A stretch of DNA of 49,517 nucleotides, taken from Oscillospiraceae bacterium. GTDB lineage: Bacteria; Bacillota; Clostridia; Oscillospirales; CAG-272. Positions within the stretch are counted from its first letter, which is position 1; each line of letters opens with the position of its first letter. The position numbers and the translations under genes were made by a program. This document shows positions 34,104 through 43,130 of this stretch, piece by piece. Below the pieces are notes generated by a model. The model searched no databases. It saw only the letters and a list, made by a program, of their open reading frames with translations, and had not been told where the DNA came from. The DNA lies in the NCBI GenBank assembly GCA_015064785.1, contig SVRM01000013.1:1-49517 (forward strand), written 5' to 3'.

Positions 34104-34907
34104 ATGAACTATCAAGTCATACATCTTCGGGATGACGATCCCGATATCACGCTGACCGCGTATGTCGCAGACGAAAAATGGAAGACCCGTGATGCAATGC
34201 TGGTCATTCCCGGCGGCGGCTACGGCTGTGTCTGCGACGACAGAGAAGGCGAACCGATTGCCCTTGCATATCTGGCACGCGGCGTCAATGCCTTTGTTCT
34301 GAAGTATTCCGTCGGCAAAAAGGCGGTTTTCCCGCGTCCGCTTGCCGATGCTTCCCTTGCGATGGCATATATCAAGGATCACGCAGAGGAATTCCACATC
34401 GATCCCGACCGTGTCTTCTGTGTCGGCTTCTCTGCCGGCGGTCATCTGTCTGCATCGCTCGGTACACTGTGGCATCTGGACAGCGTAGATGAAATGACCG
34501 GACTTCCGCACGGTAAGAACAAGCCGCGTGGCATGGTGCTGTGCTATGCAGTTCTGTCTGCCGGTCAGATGGCACACAAGGGTTCGTTCTACAATATCCT
34601 CGGCACGACCGAACCGACCGACGAACAGCTCGATCTCTACTCCATCGAAAAGCACATCGATGAGAACACGGTTCCCGCATTCCTGATGCATACGGCAGAA
34701 GATCAGGTCGTTCCTGTAGAAAACGCGCTTTATATGGCAGAAGCACTGTCCGCGAAGAAGGTTCCCTTTGAGATGCACATCTATCCGCGCGGCCCGCACG
34801 GTGTGGCGCTCGGCAACTGGCTGACTTCCATGGGCAATCCGGGCTACGACGATGCCGCTGTTGAAAAGTGGGTTGACGATTCCGTTTATTGGATGAAGCA
34901 TATCTGA
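34104..34907 (+). CDS. Alpha/beta hydrolase (carbohydrate acetylesterase-like)
   Basis: 267 residues, no signal peptide. An oxyanion-hole PGGGY (36-40) and the nucleophile elbow GFSAGGH with Ser110 are followed by Asp200 (TAEDQVVP) and His232 (GPHGVALG), a complete triad in the usual order. The layout is that of BD-FAE/acetyl-xylan-esterase-like cytoplasmic enzymes that remove acetyl groups from imported oligosaccharides. It follows the GH4 gene, so it probably deacetylates the same fragments so that the glycosidase can act. Esterase class is clear; the acyl substrate is inference. Confidence 0.9.
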   Translation: MNYQVIHLRDDDPDITLTAYVADEKWKTRDAMLVIPGGGYGCVCDDREGEPIALAYLARGVNAFVLKYSVGKKAVFPRPLADASLAMAYIKDHAEEFHIDPDRVFCVGFSAGGHLSASLGTLWHLDSVDEMTGLPHGKNKPRGMVLCYAVLSAGQMAHKGSFYNILGTTEPTDEQLDLYSIEKHIDENTVPAFLMHTAEDQVVPVENALYMAEALSAKKVPFEMHIYPRGPHGVALGNWLTSMGNPGYDDAAVEKWVDDSVYWMKHI

Positions 34908-34919
34908 CAAAATATTCAG

Positions 34920-35120
34920 GGGTTGTTGCAAGTTGAAAACTTGCGGCAACCCGGGGTCACGAAGTGACCCGAATTTCCCTGTTTTCATGCCGACCCGCAG
35001 TCAGACTGCGGGTCTTCGCATATGAAAATGCCCCTCGGATGAGGGGCAAGGGAGAACTTCCGGACTGCATTCATGCAGTCCCTTGGGCTGAGGCACGTAA
35101 GTGCAACAGCCCGTGTTCTC
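34920..35120. repeat. Cluster of six perfect hairpins
   Basis: Stems at 34920-34952, 34954-34970 (GGGTCAC-GAA-GTGACCC), 34992-35014 (10 pairs, CAG loop), 35029-35048 (TGCCCCTC-GGAT-GAGGGGCA), 35062-35081 and 35085-35112 (GGGCTG outer, GCAC-GTAA-GTGC inner); the last two are enclosed by GAGAAC (35052-35057) and GTTCTC (35115-35120). It lies between convergent genes. Same style as the 8071 and 48461 elements but no shared sequence, terminal repeat or direct-repeat flank was found. Confidence 0.75.
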
Positions 35121-35139
35121 TGCTATGCGGTTTGGAAAA

Positions 35140-36604
35140 TCAGTCAAGATACTCTTTGAGAACCTTTTCCAGCGACTTGTTTGCCGCCTTGATGTTCTTT
35201 TCATACCAGGATGTAAAGTTACGTCCGAGGCTCGGCGTGTCAATGAAGTTGACAAACTCATTGCAGAACGCGACGGAGGTATCGTAGTTATAATAGCCAA
35301 GGTCATAAATACGTGCCGCCTTGATGATGTCAAGCATTTCTGCGGAGTCGTTGTCACGGGAAGCCTTGGTCTGCAGAGCAACTTCGTAATATGCGGGAAG
35401 CACCTTGTCATAGCCGATGGCACTCATTGCTTCCAGAATGATCGAGGTACGCTCAGGATCGCCGGCGGTCATCGGGATGATGCACATGTTGGTTCCGGCG
35501 TCAACGTTGGTGCAGTAGTCCGCCGATTCGTCGTACTTCGGCCACGGAACGATACCAAAGTCGGTGTCCATATCACGCATGGTTTCCACATCGTGCATGT
35601 TCATATCGATAAACAGCGAGCGGCCTTCTTCAAAGATATTGATAAAGTCCGCGGAATAAGAGAGCTCTCCTGCATCAACAAACGCATCATCGGATTCAAT
35701 CAGATCAAAGTAACGGTTAAAGACTTCGACCGTCTTATCGGACATGATCGAGATATACGGAATGTCGTCGTCGTCCTTTTCGACAACACGCAGACCGCTC
35801 GTTGCGAATGCCTGTACCGGACCGACCCACTTTTGTGTGACATAGCCGTAACGGTCGTTGTCCTTATCCATGGTACCATCACCGTTGAGGTCAGCTGCCG
35901 CACCCTTTGCCATGGTTTCCCATGTTTCGTAGGTCCACTTGCCGTCCTTGACGAGCTGGTACGGATATTCCAGATCCAGATCCTGGAACAACTGCTTGTT
36001 GAACAGCATCAGGTTTGCCGCACCCATCGAGCAATAGGAAAGGTCACCGATCATGACACAGCTGATTGTTGATAGAGAAGCTGCTGCGCGCGTCCTGATC
36101 CCACCAGGGGTTGTCCAGATTGACATACGGAAGCTCGGTGTTCCAGTCGAGCAAGAGCCCCTGATTGGCATAGGTGTGCGCCGCACGTCCGTGTGCCATG
36201 ATCAGGTCATACGCATCATCACCGGCAAGAATGGTATTGACCGCATCCGTCTCATGATTGTCGTGAGACGACGGCTGATAAGTGATCTGCACATTGAACT
36301 GCTCGGAGATGCGTGAATTTCTTTCAAAGATGGCATCGTCAACGATTTCGCCCGTCGCCGCCTCGACATACATATCCTCAATCCAACGCTCGTTATTGCG
36401 GATCAGCATATGGAAATCGTAGCCTTCGTAATCCTTTTGGGGCAGACCGGCAAACGGGTCAAAGACCTCCTCGGTTTCAACCGTGCCCTCCGTACCGGCT
36501 GCTGTCTCCGTCTGTTCCGGCGTGGTTGTTGTGTCACCGCCGCCGCAGGATATCATTGCCGCTCCCAGCAGGATAGCTGCCATCATCAGTGATATATGTT
36601 TCAT
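35140..36604 (-). pseudogene. Extracellular solute-binding lipoprotein, frameshifted
   Basis: The gene reads from 36604 (GGAGG upstream) as a lipoprotein with AMISC lipobox (Cys20) and a Thr/Glu-rich linker, through ..SSFSINNQ, and stops near 36045. From about 36060 the next frame continues the same protein family without break (VMIGDLSYCSMGAANLMLFNKQL...) to 35140. One base (a T in CTGTGTC, minus strand) is surplus at about 36056-36060; correcting it gives about 487 residues, the normal length. It resembles the protein at 1-625. Either a fresh pseudogene or a sequencing error. It has its own promoter, no permease and no operon partner. Confidence 0.85.
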
Positions 36605-36645
36605 TTCTTGGTCCTCCGTTTCATCATTCTGTTATTTTCAGCATC

Positions 36646-36674
36646 ATTATAGCACAACCGTCCCCAAAAATCAA
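36646..36674 (-). promoter_or_regulatory. Promoter of the frameshifted lipoprotein gene
   Basis: Minus-strand TTGATT (36674-36669) and TATAAT (36651-36646) with 17 bases between. Confidence 0.72.
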
Positions 36675-36734
36675 GACAAATCTGTGTTCTTTCACGTTTT
36701 TGACGCATTCGTTCAAGTTTTTGACCAGAAGGTC

Positions 36735-36763
36735 TTGCAATCTGCGCACCGATTGTGTATAAT
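36735..36763 (+). promoter_or_regulatory. Promoter of the SGNH hydrolase gene
   Basis: TTGCAA (36735-36740) and TATAAT (36758-36763), 17-base spacer, divergent from the previous promoter. Confidence 0.75.
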
Positions 36764-36799
36764 GAAGAAAACCGATTTCAAAGGAGTGAAAAATCATTT

Positions 36800-37543
36800 A
36801 TGGCAATGCACATTACAGAAAAGCTCGCACAGAAAAACAGAGATGCTTTCAGCGCCGCACCTGTCACCGTCGGATTTCTCGGCGACAGCGTGACCAACGG
36901 CTGCTTTGAGGTTCTGCCGGCAATGACCGAGCACGGAGAGCAGGGCTTTGATGTCGTATTTGAACCGGAAAACAGCTACGCTGCGCATGTCCGCAGGATT
37001 TTGTCGCTGTTCTATCCGAAGGCACAGATCAACATCATCAACGCAGGCATTTCCGGCGACAGCGCACCGGGCGGACTTGCACGGATGGACCGCGACCTGC
37101 TGCCCTTTCATCCCGACCTGACCGTTGTCTGTTACGGGCTGAACGACAGCGGTGCGGGAGATGACGGGATTGCGCGCTATCACGATGCGCTCGTATCCAT
37201 CGTCCGCCGCTTACAGGAGGCAGGAAGCGAGGTCATTCTGATGACCCCGCAGCCTATCTGTGCCCGTGTCCACACCCAGCTGCGCGGCGAGGGACTCCGT
37301 GCAATGGCGGGACACCTGGCGGAGCGCTTTGCGGCCGGCGGCTTTGACCGTTATATGCAGGCTGCCCGTGCGGCAGCGGCAGAAACCGGGGTTCCGCTAT
37401 GCGATGTCTATGCAAAATGGATGACCCTGTTTGACTGCGGCGTCGATATCACCGATCTGATGTCCAACTATCTGAATCATCCGACAAGGGAGCTGCATCA
37501 TCTGTTTGCATATTCCCTCGTTCATACCATGTTCGGCATGTGA
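36800..37543 (+). CDS. SGNH/GDSL-family hydrolase (putative carbohydrate esterase)
   Basis: 247 residues from the ATG at 36800; AAAGGAG is 13 bases upstream, and an ATG at 36806 is an alternative. The four SGNH blocks are visible: VGFLGDSVTNG with Ser30, INAGISGDS with Gly83, VVCYGLNDSG with Asn115, and the C-terminal NHPTRELHH with His227. Members hydrolyse ester bonds on polysaccharides or lipids. No signal peptide, so probably a cytoplasmic oligosaccharide deacetylase serving the surrounding glycan genes. It is monocistronic, with a strong terminator behind it. Confidence 0.9.
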   Translation: MAMHITEKLAQKNRDAFSAAPVTVGFLGDSVTNGCFEVLPAMTEHGEQGFDVVFEPENSYAAHVRRILSLFYPKAQINIINAGISGDSAPGGLARMDRDLLPFHPDLTVVCYGLNDSGAGDDGIARYHDALVSIVRRLQEAGSEVILMTPQPICARVHTQLRGEGLRAMAGHLAERFAAGGFDRYMQAARAAAAETGVPLCDVYAKWMTLFDCGVDITDLMSNYLNHPTRELHHLFAYSLVHTMFGM

Positions 37544-37550
37544 AAACAAG

Positions 37551-37597
37551 CAGAGACAGAGTACCGTATCCAGCGGCGCTCTGTCTCTGTTTTTTTC
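37551..37597. terminator. Terminator between SGNH and DUF3737 genes
   Basis: An 11-pair perfect stem (CAGAGACAGAG with CTCTGTCTCTG) followed by TTTTTTT on the plus strand. The minus-strand gene ends at 37600. Confidence 0.92.
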
Positions 37598-37599
37598 GT

Positions 37600-38451
37600 T
37601 TATGCGTTCTTTTCCCGTTCGGTGATGATGCATTCCGTATCGCGGCGATGTTCATCGAGGATGATCTCACCGATGCGGTCGGCGGTGATTTCGCCGGATG
37701 CCGGGTTTTTAACGCTGAGGATTTCACCCTTCACGTCGGCATACACAGATGCATATTCAAAGGACAGATCACATCCGTCCATCGTGCAGTCTTCCAGCAC
37801 CAGATTCTCTGCATAGCACAGCGGCTGGGTACCGGAGATTTGGCATCTGACAAGACGCAGATTTTTGGAATACCAGCCAAGGTACTCACCCCGGACCACG
37901 CTGTCATACACCGTCACGTTTTCCGCGTGCCAGAACGCATCCTTGGTATCCAGCACACAGTTTCGGATTTCAACATTCCGTACGTACTGAAACGAATATT
38001 TTCCGGAAAAATGCGTATTTTCCATACGGATTCCCTCGGACAGGAACAGAAAATACGAGCTTGTCAGACTGCCGCCGCGCATCTCGATATCCCGACAGCG
38101 CCAACCGAATTCCTCCGATGAAATATTGCAGTTTTCCAGAATCACGCCGCTGCATTCACGGAACGCCTTAACCGACTCCAGACGGCAGTTCTTCATGCTG
38201 ACCTGATTGCTGTACCAGAACGGCGCACGGCTGGCCGCGGCAAATGTACAGTCCTCAATGGATGCACCGTTATCATGCCAGAACGGATAGCGCAGCTGAA
38301 AATCACATCTGCGCACCTCAATATTTCTGCTTTCCTTGAACGCACTCTCGCCATCGGCAGGTCCCGCAAAGGTACAGTTCTCACACAGTACCCCATCGGA
38401 TGCGTATAAAGCCCGTTCTTCGTCGTATGTCTGATTGATAATTTTCTTCAT
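37600..38451 (-). CDS. DUF3737 right-handed beta-helix protein
   Basis: 283 residues made of short repeats, each ending in a Cys/Asn ladder (CENCTFAGP, EVRRCDFQ, SIEDCTFAA, SMKNCRLES, ILENCNIS, EIRNCVLD, LVLEDCTMDG), as in pentapeptide-like or pectate-lyase-like helices. It matches DUF3737 in length and in the N-terminal IINQTYDEERALYAS. No signal peptide. The biochemical role of DUF3737 is unknown to me. It is monocistronic, with a promoter that overlaps the terminator of the MFS gene. Confidence 0.88.
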   Translation of the reverse strand: MKKIINQTYDEERALYASDGVLCENCTFAGPADGESAFKESRNIEVRRCDFQLRYPFWHDNGASIEDCTFAAASRAPFWYSNQVSMKNCRLESVKAFRECSGVILENCNISSEEFGWRCRDIEMRGGSLTSSYFLFLSEGIRMENTHFSGKYSFQYVRNVEIRNCVLDTKDAFWHAENVTVYDSVVRGEYLGWYSKNLRLVRCQISGTQPLCYAENLVLEDCTMDGCDLSFEYASVYADVKGEILSVKNPASGEITADRIGEIILDEHRRDTECIITEREKNA

Positions 38452-38486
38452 TATTTATATGTCCTCTGCATGGAATTGTTGTCATC

Positions 38487-38515
38487 ATTGTATCATAAAA
38501 CAGAAAACAATGCAA
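38487..38515 (-). promoter_or_regulatory. Promoter of the DUF3737 gene
   Basis: Minus-strand TTGCAT (38515-38510) and TACAAT (38492-38487), 17-base spacer. The -35 lies inside the terminator hairpin of the upstream MFS gene. Confidence 0.65.
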
Positions 38516-38537
38516 GCTTTTCGCCTGCATTGTTTTG
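38504..38537 (-). terminator. Terminator of the MFS gene
   Basis: AAAACAATGCA pairs with TGCATTGTTTT around a 12-base loop; on the minus strand TTTTCTGTTTT follows. It lies 25 bases past the stop. Confidence 0.82.
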
Positions 38538-38561
38538 TAAATATTTTTTGAAGGTGTGCCG

Positions 38562-39881
38562 TTACTGCTTCATGACCTTCTGCCGTGCTATGACACAGCG
38601 CAGGAACAGAATGCAGATCAGCACCATCAGACAGGAGATCAGCGACAGCAGCTGCTGACCGTACATGGGAATTCCGAACACAGCATTGCCGTTTGCCTGA
38701 ATCGCCGACAGCACCTTTGCGCCGACAAGCGATGCGGCAAAGCCGAGCACGCCGGAGATACTGTTCTTGATCGCCATCGCTTCGACAAAATAATCTGCGT
38801 TGACATAGCTGTAGAGAATATTGTATGAATTCTGATTGGTGCCGGCAAAGCTGGCATTGTACAGAATCGTGTACAGAATGATGCACCACCAGGTGGTTTT
38901 CGTCGTGAAGATATTGATGAAAAATGCACCGGCGGCAAGCATCATCGCAAGCTGCATTCCGCGCGCATACGAGGTTTTATCGGAATAACGCCCGAACGGT
39001 TTGGAAATACAGAACCGGACGAGATTACTGCCGATGTTGATGAGCTGTACCGTACCGACCGACAGGAGCAGATCGGTGGTTTTGAACGTACCGAGGAAGC
39101 CGACCGTCAGATACTGTGCCATATGCCACAGAGACATCAGAATCACAACATTGACAAAGCTGCGGTTGCCAAGCGTATTGGCAAGGACATCGCGCAGAGA
39201 ATGGCGCGGTGCGGCGGGTTCGGCTGTCTCTGTATCAGCGGTGTCACCCGCACTCCTGACATCGCCGCCGATCATCAGAAGACAGACAAAGCAGCAGACC
39301 GACAGAATCAGCCCGGCGCAGGCAATGAACAGAAAGCCTGCGGTCAGACGGTCCAGCGCTTCCAGCCGGTCAATGACCATGCCGACCGCCAGCGTGAACA
39401 CCATGCCGGACAGCAGCGAAATCATTTCCTTCGTCGCAGAATACTCCCCGCGCTTATTCGGGTCGACAAACGAATTTGCCCACTTGAACAGCATGGACGC
39501 AACGAAATAATTGCCGAAATACGCCAACAGCAGACAGACGATGACCAATGCTGACTTGAAGGCAACCGTTCCCGGCAGAAACGGAATCAGATACAGACTG
39601 ACAAACAGCAGACAGCCGAGAATGTTAAAGAAAATGACGGTGCGCTTGACATTCCGGATTCGCTGGACAAAGAATACCGAGGTCAGCTGAAACAGAAATG
39701 CAGCGGAAATGAACGATGCGATGATACCGATCAGCGAGTCGTCCAGACCGATGTGGGTCAGGAGCTTTGCCAGGTATGCATCAGAAACAAGAATGGCGAT
39801 AAAGTACTCAAACGCCGCCTGCATACAGTAGGCACGGCGTGAACGTTTGTATGCATGAGATTGGTATACAGAATCTGTCAT
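38562..39881 (-). CDS. Major facilitator superfamily transporter
   Basis: 439 residues from the start at 39881 (AAAGAGAT upstream). Twelve hydrophobic segments are countable, with a charged central loop at about 210-235 (GDTADTETAEPAAPRHSLRD) dividing two halves. Loops such as VQRIRNVKRTV and KPFGRYSDKTSYARG match the MFS loop 2/3 and 8/9 positions. The first helices (AFEYFIAILVSDAYLAKLLTHIGL) resemble sugar-permease MFS members of Clostridia. It ends an operon with an aldo/keto reductase, amidohydrolase, DHDPS-type lyase and epimerase, so it may import or export the monomer processed there. Substrate unknown. Confidence 0.88.
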   Translation of the reverse strand: MTDSVYQSHAYKRSRRAYCMQAAFEYFIAILVSDAYLAKLLTHIGLDDSLIGIIASFISAAFLFQLTSVFFVQRIRNVKRTVIFFNILGCLLFVSLYLIPFLPGTVAFKSALVIVCLLLAYFGNYFVASMLFKWANSFVDPNKRGEYSATKEMISLLSGMVFTLAVGMVIDRLEALDRLTAGFLFIACAGLILSVCCFVCLLMIGGDVRSAGDTADTETAEPAAPRHSLRDVLANTLGNRSFVNVVILMSLWHMAQYLTVGFLGTFKTTDLLLSVGTVQLINIGSNLVRFCISKPFGRYSDKTSYARGMQLAMMLAAGAFFINIFTTKTTWWCIILYTILYNASFAGTNQNSYNILYSYVNADYFVEAMAIKNSISGVLGFAASLVGAKVLSAIQANGNAVFGIPMYGQQLLSLISCLMVLICILFLRCVIARQKVMKQ

Positions 39882-39898
39882 GATGATTATCTCTTTGT

Positions 39899-39969
39899 CT
39901 GAGGCATTGAGATCGGTTTCCACGGCGTAACCGTCAAACCGACACAAAACCGCAGGTCAGAAGCCTCAG
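39899..39969. other. Structured intergenic segment before the MFS gene
   Basis: Outer stem CTGAGGC (39899-39905) with GCCTCAG (39963-39969) encloses TCGGTTT...AAACCGA, itself around ACGG-CGTA-ACCGT. The aldo/keto reductase stop codon lies inside the outer stem. It could modulate expression of the MFS gene relative to the rest of the operon. Confidence 0.5.
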
Positions 39970-40853
39970 TCGATGTCGTATGCGCCGCCGAACAGGGTGT
40001 CTGCCGGTGCTTCCGTCGGATGGTAGGTGCTGTAGCCGAGCGGAGGCATCGTCATCAGCGCGATCATATCTTCCTCAGCCAGCGCAAAGTCAAAGACATC
40101 GGCATTTGCGGCAATGCGGTCAGCATGGGTAGACTTGGGCATCGGGAGAACACCGTACTGCAGTGCAAAACGAATGCAGACCTGTGCCGGGGACTTGCCG
40201 TACTTTGCGGCGATCTTTGCAACGGTCGGATCACCGAGCACCGCACCGCATCCGAGCGGCGACCATGCTTCGACGACCATACCGTGTTCGATGCTCCAGC
40301 GGGTCAGCTCCGGCTGATAATAGCCGGGATGGAATTCGATCTGGTTGACCATCGGCTTGACCGTGCAGGTTTCCTTAAGTGCCAGAATGTGTTCGGGCAG
40401 GAAGTTCGATACGCCGATGGAACGGAGCTTACCTGCCTTGTAGGCATCTTCAAAGCCGCGCCAGGTTGCCGCGTTGATTTCCTTCCAGTTCGGATGGGAC
40501 TTTTCGACACAGGGCCAGTGAACGAGGTAGAGGTCAATGTAATCGGTGCCGAGTGCCTTCAGGGAAGCATCGATGGCAGCGATGGTCTTTGTGTAGCCGC
40601 GCTCCATGATCCAGTGCTTGGTCGTTAAGAAAATGTCTTCTCTTGCAACGCCGGATGCGCGCATACCCTCGCCGACACTGTCTTCGTTGCCGTAGCCGGC
40701 AGCGGTGTCGATGTGGCGGTAGCCTGCGTCAAGGGCAGCCTTGACGCTGTCGCGAGCAATTTCACCGGTCGGAGTCTGCCAGGTACCGTAGCCGAGGCAC
40801 GGAATTTTGACGCCGTTGGACATGGTAAAGCAATCGGTTAATTTGTTGAACAT
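39966..40853 (-). CDS. Aldo/keto reductase
   Basis: 295 residues from the start at 40853 (AAGGAG upstream). The catalytic tetrad is complete: Asp49 (HIDTAAGYGNE), Tyr54, Lys79 (LTTKHW) and His112 (YLVHWP); the NADPH pocket motif MPKSTHADRI is near the C-terminus. Usual length for the AKR5-like group of bacteria, which reduces sugar or keto-acid carbonyls. It lies 43 bases behind the M20 amidohydrolase gene and 84 before the MFS gene. Reduction of an aldehyde or keto sugar released by the DHDPS-type lyase is a plausible role, not proven. Confidence 0.94.
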   Translation of the reverse strand: MFNKLTDCFTMSNGVKIPCLGYGTWQTPTGEIARDSVKAALDAGYRHIDTAAGYGNEDSVGEGMRASGVAREDIFLTTKHWIMERGYTKTIAAIDASLKALGTDYIDLYLVHWPCVEKSHPNWKEINAATWRGFEDAYKAGKLRSIGVSNFLPEHILALKETCTVKPMVNQIEFHPGYYQPELTRWSIEHGMVVEAWSPLGCGAVLGDPTVAKIAAKYGKSPAQVCIRFALQYGVLPMPKSTHADRIAANADVFDFALAEEDMIALMTMPPLGYSTYHPTEAPADTLFGGAYDID

Positions 40854-40896
40854 GGTTGTATTCTCCTTTTTTATGATTGTTGATCTGTTTGTATGA

Positions 40897-42075
40897 TTAC
40901 ACCATCGCACACAGCGTCATCCACGCCGCACCGACAGGGAGCATATCCTCATCGAGCCGGAATTTCGCGTTGTGCAGCGGTGCGTCTGTTCCCTTTTCGG
41001 GATCGGCGGTACCAAGCTGTGCATAGACATACGGTGCAATTCTGCCGTAGTTGGCAAAGTCGTCGCCGGTCATCATCGTTCTCTGCTCATCCGGACACAG
41101 CGCGGGATCCTGTTCTGCCAGAAGCTCTGCCGCACGGCGTGCGATCCCGGTCGGAATGGGCGCATTGGTGACAGCATCACTCATCCGGCGGTTCTCAATC
41201 TCCGCGGTACAGCCGTGCATGGCGGCAATGTGATGCACCATGGCGGCAATGGCATCCTCCGCTTTTCTGCGGTCATCTTCATTGACGGTACGCAGCGTTC
41301 CACGCAGAACGGCTTCCCCTGCAATGATGTTGCCCTGTGTACCCGCATGAAACGAGCCAATCGTCAGAAGCGATGGTGTCGTCGGCGGCAGAACGCGCGA
41401 CACGACGGTCTGCAATGCGCCGACCAGTTCCGCACCCGCAACCAGCGCATCGTGACAGACCTGCGGCATTCCGCCGTGTCCGCCCTTGCCGTGAATGCGG
41501 ATTTCCATCATATTGACCGCGGCGCTGGTTGTCACCTCTGACACACACAAGTGTCCTGTGGGATATGCGCTCCAGAAATGCAGACAGAAAAAGCGGTCAA
41601 CATCATCAACCAGATGGGTTGCAATGACGCGGTCCGCGCCGTCCTCGCCTTCCTCTGCCGGCTGGAAAATCAGCTTTGCCGTGCCGCTCCAATCGTCCGG
41701 ATGGGTTTTGAGCAGATATGCCGTGCAGAGACCGACGGCGATGTGTCCGTCATGCCCGCAGGCGTGCATCATACCGGGATTTTCTGAAGCATACGGCAAA
41801 CCGGACTGCTCCTCAACCATCAGCGCATCGGTATCAAAGCGATAGCCGATTGTCTCCCCCGGTTTGTTTGCTGAAACCACCGCAATGGTGATATTGTCCT
41901 TTGGTGCAAGATAGGAAATTCCCATCTTATCAAGCTCAGCGCGGATGTAAGCGTTGGTCTGGAATTCCTTATGCGCCATTTCGGGGTGCCGGTGCAGATG
42001 CCGGTACCACTTTTGAAGCTGCGGCTGCATCTCTCCTGCCGCCGCATGGATTTCAAACGCCAATGCCGCACTCAT
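40897..42075 (-). CDS. M20-family amidohydrolase
   Basis: 392 residues. Metal-site motifs are YRFDTDALMVEE (78-89), HACGHDGH (104-111) and FQPAEEGEDG (137-146), with the dimerisation domain at about 185-300 (GKGGHGGMP). This is the zinc/manganese N-acyl-amino-acid or hippurate-type hydrolase group. Its ATG overlaps the previous stop (ATGA), so translation is coupled to the DHDPS-family gene. In this operon it may remove an N-acyl group from an amino sugar or amino-acid-linked substrate; that is inference. CAGGAG precedes the start. Confidence 0.93.
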   Translation of the reverse strand: MSAALAFEIHAAAGEMQPQLQKWYRHLHRHPEMAHKEFQTNAYIRAELDKMGISYLAPKDNITIAVVSANKPGETIGYRFDTDALMVEEQSGLPYASENPGMMHACGHDGHIAVGLCTAYLLKTHPDDWSGTAKLIFQPAEEGEDGADRVIATHLVDDVDRFFCLHFWSAYPTGHLCVSEVTTSAAVNMMEIRIHGKGGHGGMPQVCHDALVAGAELVGALQTVVSRVLPPTTPSLLTIGSFHAGTQGNIIAGEAVLRGTLRTVNEDDRRKAEDAIAAMVHHIAAMHGCTAEIENRRMSDAVTNAPIPTGIARRAAELLAEQDPALCPDEQRTMMTGDDFANYGRIAPYVYAQLGTADPEKGTDAPLHNAKFRLDEDMLPVGAAWMTLCAMV

Positions 42076-43130
42076 GCACCCATCTCCTGTTCTTTTGCAA
42101 GGAAATCGGCAACAAACGCATCGTCATTGAGTTTGGGATACATGGCATACACGCGATCGATTTCCTTGCTCTGTCCGGGAGACAAGGTTTCGTCGGGATT
42201 GAGGCACCAGATACCGGCAAAAAGCCCCTGACGGCGCAGTACCTCATGAACCCCTGCAATGCATCCGGAGAAGTTGTTTCTTGTATCAAAGAACGCACTG
42301 TTAGCATCGGTTACCTGTGCGGCAAGCGTCAGATACGATGCGGGAACCGGCGCACCGGGTTCCAGTGCACGGATGGCACGGAAATACTGCACTGCCGTAT
42401 GCGTCCAGACACACCAGTGTCCCAGCAGACCGCCGACACAGCGAACCTTTTTTTCATCTCCGTCAATGACAAACTGATACTCCGTCAGAAGATCGGTCAC
42501 AATCGAATCGTCATTGCCGGTATACAGTGCCACACGTCCTCCGGTGGCCGCGATGGCACGTGCAACATCCAGCGTCAGATATCGGTCGAACGCGGCACAT
42601 TTGATTGCCGCAACGCCGGGAATCTCACAGATCTGCCGCCAGTAGTCATAGGTAAACACCCTGCCGCCGACCGCCGTTTGCAAATAAAAGCCCACGACAT
42701 CGAGAATGTCAGCAACGGCACGGGTTCTCTCAATCAGATATGCCTCGTCCCGGTCAGAAAGTCCGCCGGGGCTGAGCAGTCCCGCGTCATAACCGAGCGA
42801 CTTTGCAAGTCTGGCTTCTCCTACTGCCTGCTCGATCGGTCCGCAGACACCGGCGACTGCCAGCACCGCACGACCGGTTTTTTCTTCATATTGATGGATT
42901 TCATCCATGCAGACCCGCAGAACCGTCTCAAAGAGATTGATTTCCGGAAGACGGATCTCAAACTGGGTCGTATGGACGCCGACAGCAACGCCATCAACAC
43001 CAGCGGCAAGGTAGTAGCGGATCAATCTGCGCTGGGCGATTTCGTCAAACTTGCGGTTTTCGTCCAGTGCCAGCGGCATGGCCGGCAGAAAAGCACCGCC
43101 GCAAAGAAGCGCTCTTTTTTCACTGTTCAT
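42072..43130 (-). CDS. Dihydrodipicolinate synthase-family aldolase/lyase
   Basis: 352 residues, longer than DapA (about 290) because of the C-terminal extension (280-352). Schiff-base Lys177 (AIKCAAF) and Tyr149 (VGFYLQ) are in place, and the pyruvate-binding GVxxT strip appears as AVGVHTTQ. The divergent sequence suggests a sugar-acid aldolase or N-acetylneuraminate-lyase-like enzyme rather than lysine synthesis. It is coupled at both ends: its ATG overlaps the epimerase stop (TGATG) and its stop overlaps the M20 start (ATGA). Substrate probably a 2-keto-3-deoxy acid. Confidence 0.87.
   Translation of the reverse strand: MNSEKRALLCGGAFLPAMPLALDENRKFDEIAQRRLIRYYLAAGVDGVAVGVHTTQFEIRLPEINLFETVLRVCMDEIHQYEEKTGRAVLAVAGVCGPIEQAVGEARLAKSLGYDAGLLSPGGLSDRDEAYLIERTRAVADILDVVGFYLQTAVGGRVFTYDYWRQICEIPGVAAIKCAAFDRYLTLDVARAIAATGGRVALYTGNDDSIVTDLLTEYQFVIDGDEKKVRCVGGLLGHWCVWTHTAVQYFRAIRALEPGAPVPASYLTLAAQVTDANSAFFDTRNNFSGCIAGVHEVLRRQGLFAGIWCLNPDETLSPGQSKEIDRVYAMYPKLNDDAFVADFLAKEQEMGA

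Noticed and set aside
34920..35120. tRNA, riboswitch or simple terminator
   Set aside because: No acceptor/anticodon arrangement, no recognised riboswitch core, and far more hairpins than a terminator needs.
34920..35120. Third copy of the MITE-like element
   Set aside because: Neither the ATTGCAAAATTGC ends nor a flanking direct repeat is present; stems share no sequence with the two copies.
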